Shown: positions 26,868 to 35,748 of the stretch, in pieces
Layout: the number at the start of each line of letters is the position of its first letter
Position numbering within the stretch: the stretch's first letter is position 1
Assembly: GCF_042654985.1 (NCBI RefSeq)
Contig: NZ_JBHSMT010000013.1
Location: 124,001-188,000 of the forward strand
DNA: 64,000 nt
Direction: 5' to 3'
Source: Paraherbaspirillum soli
GTDB lineage: Bacteria > Pseudomonadota > Gammaproteobacteria > Burkholderiales > Burkholderiaceae_D
Program-made: the position numbers and the translations under genes
The notes under the pieces: model-generated
What the model saw: only the letters and a program-made list of their open reading frames with translations
What the model was told of the DNA's origin: nothing
Database searches by the model: none

Positions 26868-27838
26868 CAGAGCGCCCCTTGAATGAGCTCGGCAAAGCGC
26901 ATCAGGTCGATGTTGCCGCCAGTAAGCACCACCCCTACCCTTTTACCCCGCAAATCGAGTTGCTTGCCGAAGGCCACTGCTGCCCCCAGGCAGCCGGTCG
27001 GCTCCACTATCATCTTCATTCGACTGGCAAAGAACTTCATCGCCTCGACCAGCTCGCCGTCGCCGACAGTCAGAATGTCGTCCACCCGTTGCTGCAGCAC
27101 CGGGAAAGTGTAATTCCCCAAGTGCTGGGTTTGAGCACCGTCGGCGATGGTGTTGGGGGTATCGATGTGGACGATTTCTCCGCTGCGCAAACTGCGCTGA
27201 CCGTCGTTGCCTGCTTCCGGTTCGACGCCGATGACGGTGCAGCCGGGGCTCATGGCTTTGGCCGCGGTGGCGCAGCCGGACAGCAAGCCGCCACCGCCGA
27301 GCGGCACTAACAACAGGTCGAGCGCTCCGACCTCCTCGATCAACTCCTTGACAGTTGTTCCCTGACCGGCCATCACGTGTGGGTGGTCATACGGCGGAAT
27401 CAGGGTAAGGCCACGTTCTTCGGAGAGACTTCGCCCGATTGCTTCACGGTCTTCCGTGTAGCGATCGTAGAGAATGACCTCGGCACCGTAGCCGCGGGTA
27501 GCTGCCACCTTGATAGCTGGCGCGTCGGTCGGCATGACGATCACGGCCTTCACCCCGAGCAGACGCGCGGACAGGGCGATGCCTTGGGCATGGTTACCCG
27601 ATGAGAATGTGACGACGCCATGTGCGCGCTGTTCCGGGGTGAACTGAGAGATGGCGTTATAGGCGCCCCGAAATTTGAATGCTCCCGCGCGTTGGAAGTT
27701 TTCGCATTTGAAGAAGATTTGTGCGCCAGTCCGGTCATTGGCGGTCGTCGAAGTAAGCACCGGAGTGCGGTGTGCAACACCGGCGATGCGCTCATGCGCC
27801 CGGATGATGTCGTCGAACGAGATAGCGAGGCTGCTCAT
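26867..27838 (-). CDS. PLP-dependent threonine/serine (hydroxyaspartate) dehydratase
   Basis: 323 residues, a fold-type II enzyme. Lys55 in FKFRGAYNA carries PLP; SSGNHAQG is the substrate-binding loop and PLGGGGLLSG is the phosphate loop. There is no C-terminal ACT regulatory domain, so it belongs with catabolic threonine dehydratases, serine racemases or threo-3-hydroxyaspartate ammonia-lyases. It forms an operon with the regulator before it (4-base overlap ATGA) and RidA after it. Product: a 2-oxo acid plus ammonia through an enamine. Exact substrate unresolved. Confidence 0.92.
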   Translation of the reverse strand: MSSLAISFDDIIRAHERIAGVAHRTPVLTSTTANDRTGAQIFFKCENFQRAGAFKFRGAYNAISQFTPEQRAHGVVTFSSGNHAQGIALSARLLGVKAVIVMPTDAPAIKVAATRGYGAEVILYDRYTEDREAIGRSLSEERGLTLIPPYDHPHVMAGQGTTVKELIEEVGALDLLLVPLGGGGLLSGCATAAKAMSPGCTVIGVEPEAGNDGQRSLRSGEIVHIDTPNTIADGAQTQHLGNYTFPVLQQRVDDILTVGDGELVEAMKFFASRMKMIVEPTGCLGAAVAFGKQLDLRGKRVGVVLTGGNIDLMRFAELIQGAL

Positions 27839-28488
27839 GGTTTAGCTCCTTGGTCTGGTAAATAGGTGTACACGGTCGAGCGCGCCACGCCGAGTATGTC
27901 GGCCACAACGGATTGGGCGTTCTTCAGATCCATTAATCCCGCCTCCGCCAATTGACGCACGGCTTCTCGCCGTTGGGCGGGAATGAGCGCGCGCGGCGTG
28001 GTATTGAGCCCGGTAGCGAAACGCTCCAGCGTTACGCGCAACTCCTCTAGTCGCGGTGAGACCAGCGACTCCCGGATGTCGGTTGGAGAGACTTGCGTTT
28101 GCGCCAGTTGGCTCAGGCTGGCTGCGACGGCAGTCAGCATTGATATGTCAACGTTCAGACAGATAGCGGCGACATAGTCGCCCCGGCTGTTTTTGAGGCC
28201 GATCGATGTGCTCTTGGCCGGTCGGCCGTCCGGGAAGCGGTTAGGGTAGTTCTGCAGGACTTCCGGAAACTCCGGGTCAACCATCCGTGCCAAGCCAATT
28301 TCGGTAGCAGGATCACCGACACTGCGCCCGGACAGATTGTTGGAAATAGCAACCACGGCATGCTCTCGCCGAGTCAGGTCATGCAGTACCACCTCCACCA
28401 GCGGGGCGAGGGTTTTGCCGAGTGCGTCTACGATCTTTTCGCCTTCTCGGAGTAGTAATTGGTTTTCAGTAAGCATCATGCAGGACAT
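27835..28488 (-). CDS. DauR/YheO-type PAS-HTH transcriptional regulator
   Basis: 217 residues from ATG 28488; a longer frame runs upstream without support. The N-terminal YheO PAS-like domain (TLAPLVEVVLHDLTRREHAVVAISNNLSGRSVGDP, then STSIGLKNSRGDYVAAICLNVD) and the C-terminal HTH_22 (RREAVRQLAEAGLMDLKNAQSVVADILGVARSTVYTYL) are both clear. In Pseudomonas aeruginosa DauR controls D-arginine catabolism. Here the gene is the first of a three-gene operon with a PLP dehydratase and RidA, so it probably senses the amino acid that is degraded. The dehydratase ATG overlaps its stop. Confidence 0.88.
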   Translation of the reverse strand: MSCMMLTENQLLLREGEKIVDALGKTLAPLVEVVLHDLTRREHAVVAISNNLSGRSVGDPATEIGLARMVDPEFPEVLQNYPNRFPDGRPAKSTSIGLKNSRGDYVAAICLNVDISMLTAVAASLSQLAQTQVSPTDIRESLVSPRLEELRVTLERFATGLNTTPRALIPAQRREAVRQLAEAGLMDLKNAQSVVADILGVARSTVYTYLPDQGAKP

Positions 28489-28820
28489 TTTGTCATATTC
28501 TGACCATTTGTCAATTTCTAAGTTTGACGCTTGCATGGAAAACGTTAACGATTCCGACGCTCTTCCTACCCGGTTAGCCGACCTGCCCGGCATAGCCCGG
28601 CACCACGAACAAGCGCCGATATTCGTCACATTCGACTAGTTCATCGTGCATTAATACCCCGAAGCGTTTCCATGTGATCCCATCGCGCAATCGCAGTCGC
28701 CGGAGCCCTCCCGATACCGCCCCAGATTTGTGCGCTATCGGACAGAGCGTTGATTGCCTACACTGATAATCCGGTGCGTGTGCACCGCCAGTGGTAATCC
28801 TAGAGCCCTGGAGTTCCGCG
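28489..28820. other. Divergent upstream region of the DauR-like operon
   Basis: These 332 bases contain no convincing gene. The right part carries GTGCGCTATCGGACAGAG about 80 bases before the Crp remnant, which looks like the upstream region of an intact Crp-type gene. No clear promoter hexamers were assigned. Confidence 0.4.
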
Positions 28821-28991
28821 ATGGCCATTTCCCCTGCCCCAAGAAGGAACCGCCTGCTCGCCGCGCTGCCGGACGCCGAGTGGCAGCGCTGGCTGCCGCA
28901 GCTTGAAGCGATCGAACTACCGCTGGGCAAGGTGCTGTGCGAGTCGGGCAGCGGGTTGAATGCCATGAGGATGTGTCATGACAATGAATGA
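28821..28991 (+). pseudogene. Truncated Crp/Fnr-family regulator
   Basis: ATG 28821 follows GGAG and starts NRLLAALPDAEWQRWLPQLE, the typical opening of Burkholderiales Crp/Fnr-type regulators, continuing as IELPLGKVLCESGS. Homology stops near residue 44 (about 28950), and the frame ends at 28991, inside the next gene. The cyclic-nucleotide domain and helix-turn-helix are missing. It looks like a deletion or insertion scar that fused the 5' end of the regulator to unrelated sequence. Confidence 0.65.
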
Positions 28992-29220
28992 GATTAAGGA
29001 AGCTCTCCTTTGGTGTGTTGTTATCAATTACGCGTCGCTTCTCATCTGGGGCGGCATCTTCATCTATGCCCACGACTGGATGTATCGAATATATACGCGT
29101 TGGTTCAAGCTCTCGGTTGAAACCTTTGACGCAATGAACCTTGCCGGCATCACTCTCTACAAACTTGGGATCATCCTGGTCAACCTGGTGCCTTTGGTCG
29201 CACTTTACCTGTCGTCATAG
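28978..29220 (+). CDS. Small two-helix membrane protein (DUF6868-like)
   Basis: 80 residues. A first hydrophobic helix (about 9-30, LLWCVVINYASLLIWGGIFIYA) is followed by HDWMYRIYTRWFKLSVETFDAMN and a second hydrophobic stretch (about 55-78). The HDWMYR-x-RWFKLS-x-ETFD segment matches a family of short membrane proteins of unknown function that I recall as DUF6868. The start lies within the tail of the truncated Crp frame, with AGGA upstream. Confidence 0.75.
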   Translation: MTMNEIKEALLWCVVINYASLLIWGGIFIYAHDWMYRIYTRWFKLSVETFDAMNLAGITLYKLGIILVNLVPLVALYLSS

Positions 29221-29304
29221 CGGTGAGCCTCAGGGCATCTCACCATGCGCCCATCCGGGAGCAGATCGCACGCGACCTGCTCCGTCCCGACGCTGCACTC
29301 GCTG

Positions 29305-29380
29305 TTCAATCACATGGCAACTAGGTTTAAACCCGACTTTTTGCGACTGACGCAGTTCAGCCAGCAACAGCCTTTGAAAC
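29305..29380. repeat. Dispersed repeat B, copy 3
   Basis: GTTTAAACCCGAC, a run of T, GCGACTGACGCAGTTC and AGCCAGC match copy 2 (24106-24183) for about 65 bases; the part before it (GCTGTTC, ACTAG) also matches. It lies between the DUF6868-like gene and the Fsr-type exporter. Confidence 0.5.
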
Positions 29381-29475
29381 CCATAAATAGAGTGCTCCAA
29401 GTGATCGTCACATTTTGATGACGGTCGACATACAGTAGTAAGCTTGCCGCACCTCAATTTTTCGCACTCAGAATA

Positions 29476-30684
29476 ATGACCGATCTGAAAGCTGTATCAA
29501 TTTCTCGTGATCCGGATGCCGCCGACACTTCCGTCCGTCGCCGCTCCCTGATGGCGGCCTGCAGCGCCCACGCAGTACATGATGGCCTGACTGACCTTAT
29601 CTATGTGCTGCTGCCTATCTGGCAGGCGCAATTTTCCATCAGTTACGCGCTAGTGGGACTGCTACGCGGATCCTATTCGGGCATGATGGCCGGCTTCCAG
29701 TTGCTAGCCAGTCGGCTGGCAAAACGCTGGGGGCGAGAACGCATGCTGACGGGAGGGACGGCACTGGCCGGCATCGCATACCTGATTGCTGGTCAGGCCG
29801 GCGGCCTGACGGTACTGGTGATTGCGTTGTTGTTGGGTGGATTGGGGGCCAGTACTCAGCACCCGCTGGCATCCTCATTGATCACTGATACGCATGAGGA
29901 CGGCGGTGGCGTCAAAGAGGCGCTGGCACAGTACAACTTTGCCGGCGACATCGGCAAGACGCTGATACCGGGTCTAATGGGCCTTTTGCTGGTGGTCGTG
30001 AGCTGGCAGGCCAGCGTTACGCTGGTGGGCCTGCTCGGCTTGGCTGCGGCCGGTGTGTTGTGGTGGCTTATTCCGGCACGCGATGAACAGGCATCCAACA
30101 AGGGAGCAGCCGCCAAGGCAATAAGCGGAACTGGTTCGGCTAGCGGACTACGTGCGCTGCTGCTGACCGGTACTTTGGACAGCGCCGTCCGGATGGGATT
30201 TCTAACCTTCTTGCCATTCCTATTGAAGAGCAAAGGCGCCGGCACGGCAGGCATCGGTTTTGCGCTGTCGCTATTGTTTGTTGGCGGCGCGTTCGGCAAG
30301 TTGTTTTGCGGTTATCTGGGGGCGCGCATCGGCATGATGAAAACGGTGTGGATAACGGAGTCCGCCACATCGCTGTTGATCTTGCTAGCGGTGTGGTTAC
30401 CGCTTTTCGGAATGATGGCAATGTTGCCGCTGCTGGGACTTGCCTTGAACGGGACGTCTTCGGTACTGTATGGCGTGGTACCAGAATTGGCCAGCGCAGG
30501 AAAACGCGAGCAAGCTTTCGCGCTGTTCTATACCGGCACCATAGGTGGCGGGGCGCTATCACCCGTGTTGTTTGGTCGACTGGGTGACGCCGCTGGAGTC
30601 CCCACTGCCGTGATAACGTTGGCGGCGATACTGCTGTTCACATTACCGTTGTCGTGGCAGGTACAGAAAGAGGTCGGCTGTTGA
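29476..30684 (+). CDS. MFS transporter, Fsr (fosmidomycin resistance)-type
   Basis: 402 residues with twelve predicted hydrophobic helices. The N-terminal signature SAHAVHDGLTDLIYVLLPIW, the RLAKRWGRERML loop between helices 2 and 3, and GLGASTQHPLASSLI are those of the Fsr family of drug efflux proteins. The cytoplasmic loop near residue 205-220 (EQASNKGAAAKA) splits the two halves. Substrate is likely a small drug or metabolite, unproven. It stands alone with no regulator directly adjacent. Confidence 0.88.
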   Translation: MTDLKAVSISRDPDAADTSVRRRSLMAACSAHAVHDGLTDLIYVLLPIWQAQFSISYALVGLLRGSYSGMMAGFQLLASRLAKRWGRERMLTGGTALAGIAYLIAGQAGGLTVLVIALLLGGLGASTQHPLASSLITDTHEDGGGVKEALAQYNFAGDIGKTLIPGLMGLLLVVVSWQASVTLVGLLGLAAAGVLWWLIPARDEQASNKGAAAKAISGTGSASGLRALLLTGTLDSAVRMGFLTFLPFLLKSKGAGTAGIGFALSLLFVGGAFGKLFCGYLGARIGMMKTVWITESATSLLILLAVWLPLFGMMAMLPLLGLALNGTSSVLYGVVPELASAGKREQAFALFYTGTIGGGALSPVLFGRLGDAAGVPTAVITLAAILLFTLPLSWQVQKEVGC

Positions 30685-30920
30685 TTGCTGCGTATTCACT
30701 TCAAAGTTGCCAGTCCCTAGATAGCGGTTCGATAAATTGCGACTTCGATCGGCTGAAATCGGACAGTAGCGGTCATCTAAATTTGACGGTATTTTAAACG
30801 GCAAGTGAGTGTCTAGCAGATTCGTGGCGATTCACTCTGACCCGCCTGCTGACGCTGCCCAATAGCCGCATCGGGGAATTGCTGCCGCATCACTGGATAT
30901 CGCCCGACTATTCTTTGTCA

Positions 30921-31160
30921 TCATGGGAAGGTCAAGTCCAAACCGAGCATCCTGGCAAGGACGAAGGTGACGAGCCCCAGGCCCAGGAGCGATAGCACGA
31001 AGACTGCGGCCACCTTGCCGCCCGCGCGTAGCACCGCGCGCTTCTCCTTCTCCTTCTCCTTCTTCCCTTGATCGTAATGCCACTTGATGGCGAAGAACAT
31101 GCCCGTGCCGAGCACGAGAACCTTGAACGTAACGAAGACTATAGGGATCCAATCCATCAT
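30921..31160 (-). CDS. Small two-helix membrane protein
   Basis: 79 residues from ATG 31160 with GGAA upstream; ATG 31157 is in frame next to it. Helix 1 (about 5-25, IPIVFVTFKVLVLGTGMFFAI) is followed by the highly charged DQGKKEKEKEKRA loop and helix 2 (about 48-70, VAAVFVLSLLGLGLVTFVLA). The basic loop would be cytoplasmic. No recognised family. It is divergent from the MocR regulator, with 278 bases between. Confidence 0.6.
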   Translation of the reverse strand: MMDWIPIVFVTFKVLVLGTGMFFAIKWHYDQGKKEKEKEKRAVLRAGGKVAAVFVLSLLGLGLVTFVLARMLGLDLTFP

Positions 31161-31438
31161 TTTGAGTATTTCCAGGCTATTACTTGACACTATCTATCGT
31201 GAGGAGCACTACCTTAAAACGCTGCTTCAGCAGCTTCATTTTTTGTTCAAACCGTCCCCTCAGGCATCCTGCTTGAATCTTTCATTACATCTACCTATGA
31301 AATAAGAATGGCATCCAGCGGAGTGATTTGCCGAATGCAGACGATAGAGGAAAACGTCAACGACTACCATGCAAGGATGGGGTTGCTGCACGTCCTGATG
31401 CATACTACTTAAAAGCAATTTCCATACATTGAGACAAA

Positions 31439-32839
31439 ATGTCCCAGTTGAAAAACATACAAGATGAAAATTTGCCAATCTGGTTGCCGCGATTGGCCGT
31501 GCACGGCGGGCCACGTTTTTTGCAGATTGCGGATGCGTTGCAGGCGGCGGTGGTAGAAGGATCGCTGAAACCGGGTGATCGTCTACCTCCGCAGCGCCAG
31601 TTGGCAGCACAGCTGGACGTCGACCTGACGACGATCACGCGCGCATACGACGAAGCCAGACGCCGCAACTTGTTGGAGGGCCGCGGCGCTCGAGGCACTT
31701 ATGTCGCGGCGCCGAAGGTCGAATTGACCTCGATCCTCGACCTGAGCATGAATACCCCACCACCGCCGGATGGCGTGGACTTCGACGACATGTTGAAACA
31801 AGGTTTGTCTCAAGTACTGATGAGGGCAGATAATGAATTGCTGATGACTTACCACTTGGCCGGGGGAAGCGACTCCGACCGTAAGGCTGGGGCCAAATGG
31901 CTCGAACCGATGTTTGGACATCTGGATTCTCGACAGGTTGTTGTCTGTCCGGGTGCGCAAGCGGCGATCGCCGCATTGATCCTTGCGCTGACGGAGCCTG
32001 GCGATGTCATCCTGGCAGAACCAACGAGTTATCCCGGCTTGCGTGCAGCAGCGACCCAATTCGGCCGGCACATCATTGCGGTGGAAGCGGACAAGCACGG
32101 GATGGTGCCTGAGATGCTTGAGGCAGCGTGCCGCCAGCACAAGCCTGGGCTGGTCTACCTCAATCCGACATTACAGAACCCGACCGCCATCACCATTCCG
32201 GAACGCCGGCGCAAGGAGCTCGCCAGCATCGCGAAGCGCTGCAATGTACGCATCGTCGAGGACGATCCATACTGGCTCCTTGCCGATGCCCCGCCACCAC
32301 CTATTGCCACGTTTGCCCTGGAACAGGTGTACTACATCTCAACCCTGTCGAAATGCCTGACGCCCGGCTTGCGTGTCGCCTTCGTGCTAATACGCGCCCC
32401 GCACGAACGCGAACGTTTCCTGGTCGCGCTAAGATCATTTGCGCTGATGGTCGCTCCTCTGACGGCCGCACTGGCCACTCAGTGGATCCTCGACGGTTCG
32501 GCTGACGGATTGATGGAAGGCGTACGCAACGAGGTGCGCCTGCGCCACTGGATGGCTCGGGATATTCTGGCGGGGCGGTACAGCGGCGCCGGAGACGGCC
32601 TGCATGTATGGCTCGAGTTGCCGGCGTATTGGAATTCCTCACAGCTTGCGCGTGCAGCCAACAGCGAGGGCATCGCAGTCACGCCGGCGGAGGCATTCGC
32701 AACTGGCAGCGGATCAGTGAATGCAATTCGGATCTCTTTGGGTAGCGTCAAGGACCGTGGACGCTTACAGGCGGGTCTTCAACGGCTGTCTCATCTGCTT
32801 GCGCGGCGGCCCGAGTCGTTCAGCGCTGCTGTGGTTTAA
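31439..32839 (+). CDS. MocR/PdxR-type GntR regulator with aminotransferase domain
   Basis: 466 residues. An N-terminal GntR winged helix (VEGSLKPGDRLPPQRQLAAQLDVDLTTITRAYDEARRR, about 39-76) is followed by a class I aminotransferase-like domain with Lys305 in STLSKCLTPG as the PLP-binding residue and VEDDPYWLL before it. Such regulators sense PLP or an amino acid derivative and usually control a neighbouring transporter or PLP-related gene. The nearest divergent gene is the small membrane protein at 30921; the Fsr-type exporter is 755 bases away. Confidence 0.93.
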   Translation: MSQLKNIQDENLPIWLPRLAVHGGPRFLQIADALQAAVVEGSLKPGDRLPPQRQLAAQLDVDLTTITRAYDEARRRNLLEGRGARGTYVAAPKVELTSILDLSMNTPPPPDGVDFDDMLKQGLSQVLMRADNELLMTYHLAGGSDSDRKAGAKWLEPMFGHLDSRQVVVCPGAQAAIAALILALTEPGDVILAEPTSYPGLRAAATQFGRHIIAVEADKHGMVPEMLEAACRQHKPGLVYLNPTLQNPTAITIPERRRKELASIAKRCNVRIVEDDPYWLLADAPPPPIATFALEQVYYISTLSKCLTPGLRVAFVLIRAPHERERFLVALRSFALMVAPLTAALATQWILDGSADGLMEGVRNEVRLRHWMARDILAGRYSGAGDGLHVWLELPAYWNSSQLARAANSEGIAVTPAEAFATGSGSVNAIRISLGSVKDRGRLQAGLQRLSHLLARRPESFSAAVV

Positions 32840-33628
32840 CTGTCCAGGAAACACTGTGCTTCATCCGGGAGTTCTCTCAATGCGGTCGCACATTGGTTTG
32901 CTGCCTCAGTGTTTATTTATCGTGAGATCACGCGCGAAAGTGGACAGACTGAAAGAAAGCTACGTTAGCCGTGCAGCACAACATCCGCTTGGGGGCGGAA
33001 GCCGCTGCTCACTTAAAACTGCGCTATACGTCTCAACGTTACTCAACACCTGGCATTGTTATGGTCGCGTAGCCCGTTCTTGCCAAGATCTTTTCATAAG
33101 TTCTCGCATGTCGGTATTCAACTGGAATCAGTGGCCTAGTCCGGATCGGAATTATTGACCTGCATTCAATGAGAATGCTTGGCTGATTTTGAACGAGAAT
33201 GTATGGTTGGTTTTTACCGGAATACGCAACAAATAACTGGTGGGTTGGGGGCCAGTTCGGATGGCGATAACGACTGACTTGCAGTTGTTTCAAAACACGT
33301 TTTCCCTTCGATCGAAGGAAAATTGCGCCTACCAATCTTGTTCCATTGAAGCGGTAGAGGGCTCACTCGGAATCGTCATGATTAGTGTTGAATGACCGTC
33401 TGGTTTGGAGAAGTCTGAACTTCCGCTTAGGGTCGAATTCAGCCTGTCGCCACCGGCCCCAAACGGCCAAGAAGGGACATTCGTCGGCAGGCACAGACGG
33501 ACGTTCGCGTGTCCGCCCCCCCCCGCTTCGCAGCGGCCCTCGGGCTTGACCCGCTTGCGCGCTGGATGCGGCAACGTCAACGCCGGCTTCTACAGGTGAC
33601 GATGGATTTGCGCCGAAGCTCAGTGGGG
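32840..33628. other. Long gene-poor region with IS21-like terminal repeats
   Basis: About 790 bases without a credible gene. It contains a tandem array typical of IS21-family ends (33113-33231, separate entry) and, further on, fragments that resemble other dispersed spacer sequences, for example AGGGTCGAATTCAGCCTGTCG near 33430, similar to 35424-35444. The region looks like the scar of lost mobile DNA. Confidence 0.5.
33113..33231. repeat. Tandem repeats resembling an IS21-family terminus
   Basis: Five imperfect units of about 23-24 bases follow each other: ATTCAACTGGAATCAGTGGC, then TCCGGATCGGAATTATTGAC, ATTCAATGAGAATGCTTGGC, TTTTGAACGAGAATGTATGG and TTTTTACCGGAATACGCAAC. All share the (G/A)A-GGAAT or GAGAAT-NNNTGG core. 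IS21-family elements carry such multiple terminal repeats as transposase binding sites. No istA or istB is present, so this is one orphan end. Confidence 0.6.
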
Positions 33629-34261
33629 TTAGAACGCGCGTGCGATCGTGCGAGCTTCTTCGATTGCGCTACTTCGATCGGCCTCTCCGTCGGGGCCGAA
33701 CAAGGTGCGCTCGACCACAATGCCGACGACGTCTTTCACACCCACGAACTTGAGCCAGGTTTCCATATAGGGGCGCTGGAGGTCGAACTCGCTGGCCGGC
33801 GTAAACGAACCCGGCGACATGTAGCTAAGTCCGCGCGCGTAAACGACTGCTGCCTTTTTTCCGTGCAACATGCCAGCAAAACCTGAACTATCGAACCTGA
33901 ACAGCACGTCTTTCTGCGAGATCACGTCGATCAGATGCTTAAGCTTGTACGGAATGCTGAAATTCCATAGCGGTACGCCGAACAGGAACTTGTCCGCCTC
34001 GTGGAATCGCGCCGCGAGTTCTTCGATACCCTGCCAGGCCGCCGCCTGCGCCGGCGTCAAGGCCGCTCCGTTCAGTCCGGCGTATTTCGCGGCCAGGGCG
34101 TTTCCGTCGAATTCGGGCATCGCCAGGTCCCATATGTCGAGCTTCTGTATCACATGATCGGGATGCTCCAGCCGGTACGCATCGAGAAATGCATTGCACA
34201 CTTCGATGGACGCCGAATATTCCTTGTTGGGTGAGCCTTCGATATAGAGCACGCGAGTCAT
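33629..34261 (-). CDS. azoR: FMN-dependent NADH-azoreductase
   Basis: 210 residues from ATG 34261. The flavodoxin-like FMN site begins VLYIEGSPNKEYSASIEV, the second FMN loop reads FGVPLWNFSIPYKLKHLIDVI, and the GLSYMSPG region corresponds to the family's conserved glycine loop. AzoR reduces azo bonds and quinones with NADH. It is divergent from a LysR gene 133 bases away; AzoR genes are often controlled that way. Confidence 0.9.
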   Translation of the reverse strand: MTRVLYIEGSPNKEYSASIEVCNAFLDAYRLEHPDHVIQKLDIWDLAMPEFDGNALAAKYAGLNGAALTPAQAAAWQGIEELAARFHEADKFLFGVPLWNFSIPYKLKHLIDVISQKDVLFRFDSSGFAGMLHGKKAAVVYARGLSYMSPGSFTPASEFDLQRPYMETWLKFVGVKDVVGIVVERTLFGPDGEADRSSAIEEARTIARAF

Positions 34262-34393
34262 TGAACCAGTCCTTACCATGGGTGACGGCGACGCGCAGGA
34301 TGCGCGGTCGCCCACTGTGATTCGAAGTGTATCGAGTTGACTTATAATTTAGAAACGATATTAATTGATTGAATTAACCTTATTCTGTGATTA

Positions 34394-35293
34394 ATGAACA
34401 ATCCCCTCGACACTTCGCTACTCCATACGTTTGTTGCCGTCGCCGATGTGCGGAGCTTTACCGGCGCTGGTCGTAGACTGAATCTGAGTCAATCCGCGGT
34501 TAGCGCCCAGGTTGTTCGTCTGGAAGAACAAATCGGCCGTGCTCTTCTTGTTCGCAATACGCGTAACGTCACGCTCACCGAGCACGGTCAAACGCTGCTC
34601 GGATACGCTCGAGCGATGCTCAATCTGAGCCAGGAAGCAAGGGTCAGGTTGGGAACTGGCGACGCGTTCGCAGGCAAGCTGCGCATTGGCGTATCGGAAG
34701 ACTTTGCGGGAGGTTGGCTTCCCGATGCGATGCGCCGCTATAGCGCTGCGCGCCGTGGTTTGCTGCTGGATTTGACGGTCGACATTGGCGACAGTTTGTT
34801 TCGACGGCACGCAAACGGCGATTTCGATCTCGTGATCGGCAGCCGCTGTTCACACTCGGACAAAGGCGTGACTTTGTGGCGAGAGTCACTCGTCTGGGCG
34901 TTTGCTCGTCACGAGCCGCTTCCCGAAGGCGATGTACCGCTGGCATGCTTCCCCAACCCGTGTCCGTACCGGGAGGCAGCCGTCAAGGCGCTCGCGTTAG
35001 CCGGCATGCCTTATCGAATCGCATGCGAAAGTCCGAGTGCCACTGGCATCCGAGCGTTTGCGCGAGCCGGCATCGCCATCGCACCGATGTCGCGTAACGC
35101 GATCGACGACGAGCTTCGTGAATTGGGTGTGTCTGAAGGCTTACCGGAACTGCCGGAAATTGAATTCGTCATGATGTACGATGCCGGGCTGCCGGCTGCT
35201 GTCGAATTCGCCGAGACGATTTTCGACGAAGTCGCCGTTCGCACAGGAGCGGGCAAACGCAATCAGGCAGTAGCGAAAAAACCTCGCGCTTAG
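34394..35293 (+). CDS. LysR-family transcriptional regulator
   Basis: 299 residues. The winged helix reads DVRSFTGAGRRLNLSQSAVSAQVVRLEEQIGRALLVRNTRNVTLTEHG, and the effector domain begins KLRIGVSEDFAGGWLPDAMRRY. It is divergent from azoR, which is its most likely target, by the usual LysR arrangement. The tail after residue 285 is basic (AGKRNQAVAKKPRA). Confidence 0.9.
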   Translation: MNNPLDTSLLHTFVAVADVRSFTGAGRRLNLSQSAVSAQVVRLEEQIGRALLVRNTRNVTLTEHGQTLLGYARAMLNLSQEARVRLGTGDAFAGKLRIGVSEDFAGGWLPDAMRRYSAARRGLLLDLTVDIGDSLFRRHANGDFDLVIGSRCSHSDKGVTLWRESLVWAFARHEPLPEGDVPLACFPNPCPYREAAVKALALAGMPYRIACESPSATGIRAFARAGIAIAPMSRNAIDDELRELGVSEGLPELPEIEFVMMYDAGLPAAVEFAETIFDEVAVRTGAGKRNQAVAKKPRA

Positions 35294-35748
35294 CACGAGG
35301 CCGATGGCGACGATGCATCCCCCTCTGGTTGATAAGGTATACCGAGGAAGGTGGTTGATCGAAGGGCCGTTGTATGCCGAAAGCGGTCATAGCGAATGAC
35401 AATTCCAAATGGCAGAAACGGGGCGAAATCAGTCTGTCGCGTCTGGCTCCAAGCAGCGAAATCCAGTTGCCTGCACTTTTCCAATATCACCCCGGTTCAC
35501 CCCAAAATTCGTCGCTGGAACAGGCACAACTAAGTTGACAAACGCCGCCCCGCCCGTAGACTACAAACATTTCCTTGCGGAAATATTGCTACTATTCGTT
35601 CACGCGCCAACGAAAGCACCTATCAGTGCGTCCGGAATTAGTTGGTCGCCACAAATGAGTGCCCACAAGTCTTGGATATCTGGATCGTTCCACGAATGCG
35701 CCACATCATGTTTTTTAACCAATTAAATGACTCATAAAGGAGAAACAA
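35294..35748. other. Spacer before the repeat exoprotein
   Basis: These 455 bases lack a convincing gene. They include fragments like other spacers (GCGAAATCAGTCTGTCGCG at 35426-35444), promoter-like block A copy 2 and the AAAGGAGAAAC ribosome site of the next gene. Confidence 0.5.
35503..35563 (+). promoter_or_regulatory. Dispersed promoter-like block A, copy 2
   Basis: TTGACA at 35535-35540 and TAGACT at 35557-35562 with a 16-base spacer. Over about 60 bases it matches copy 1 at 24020-24080, including CAGGCACAAC and an identical AACGCCGCCC. It points to the repeat exoprotein, whose start is 187 bases further on. Confidence 0.6.

Noticed and set aside
33039..33335. 98-codon minus-strand frame
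   Set aside because: It translates the IS21-like terminal repeats, which explain its repeated ILVQ/ILIE-like pattern without coding.
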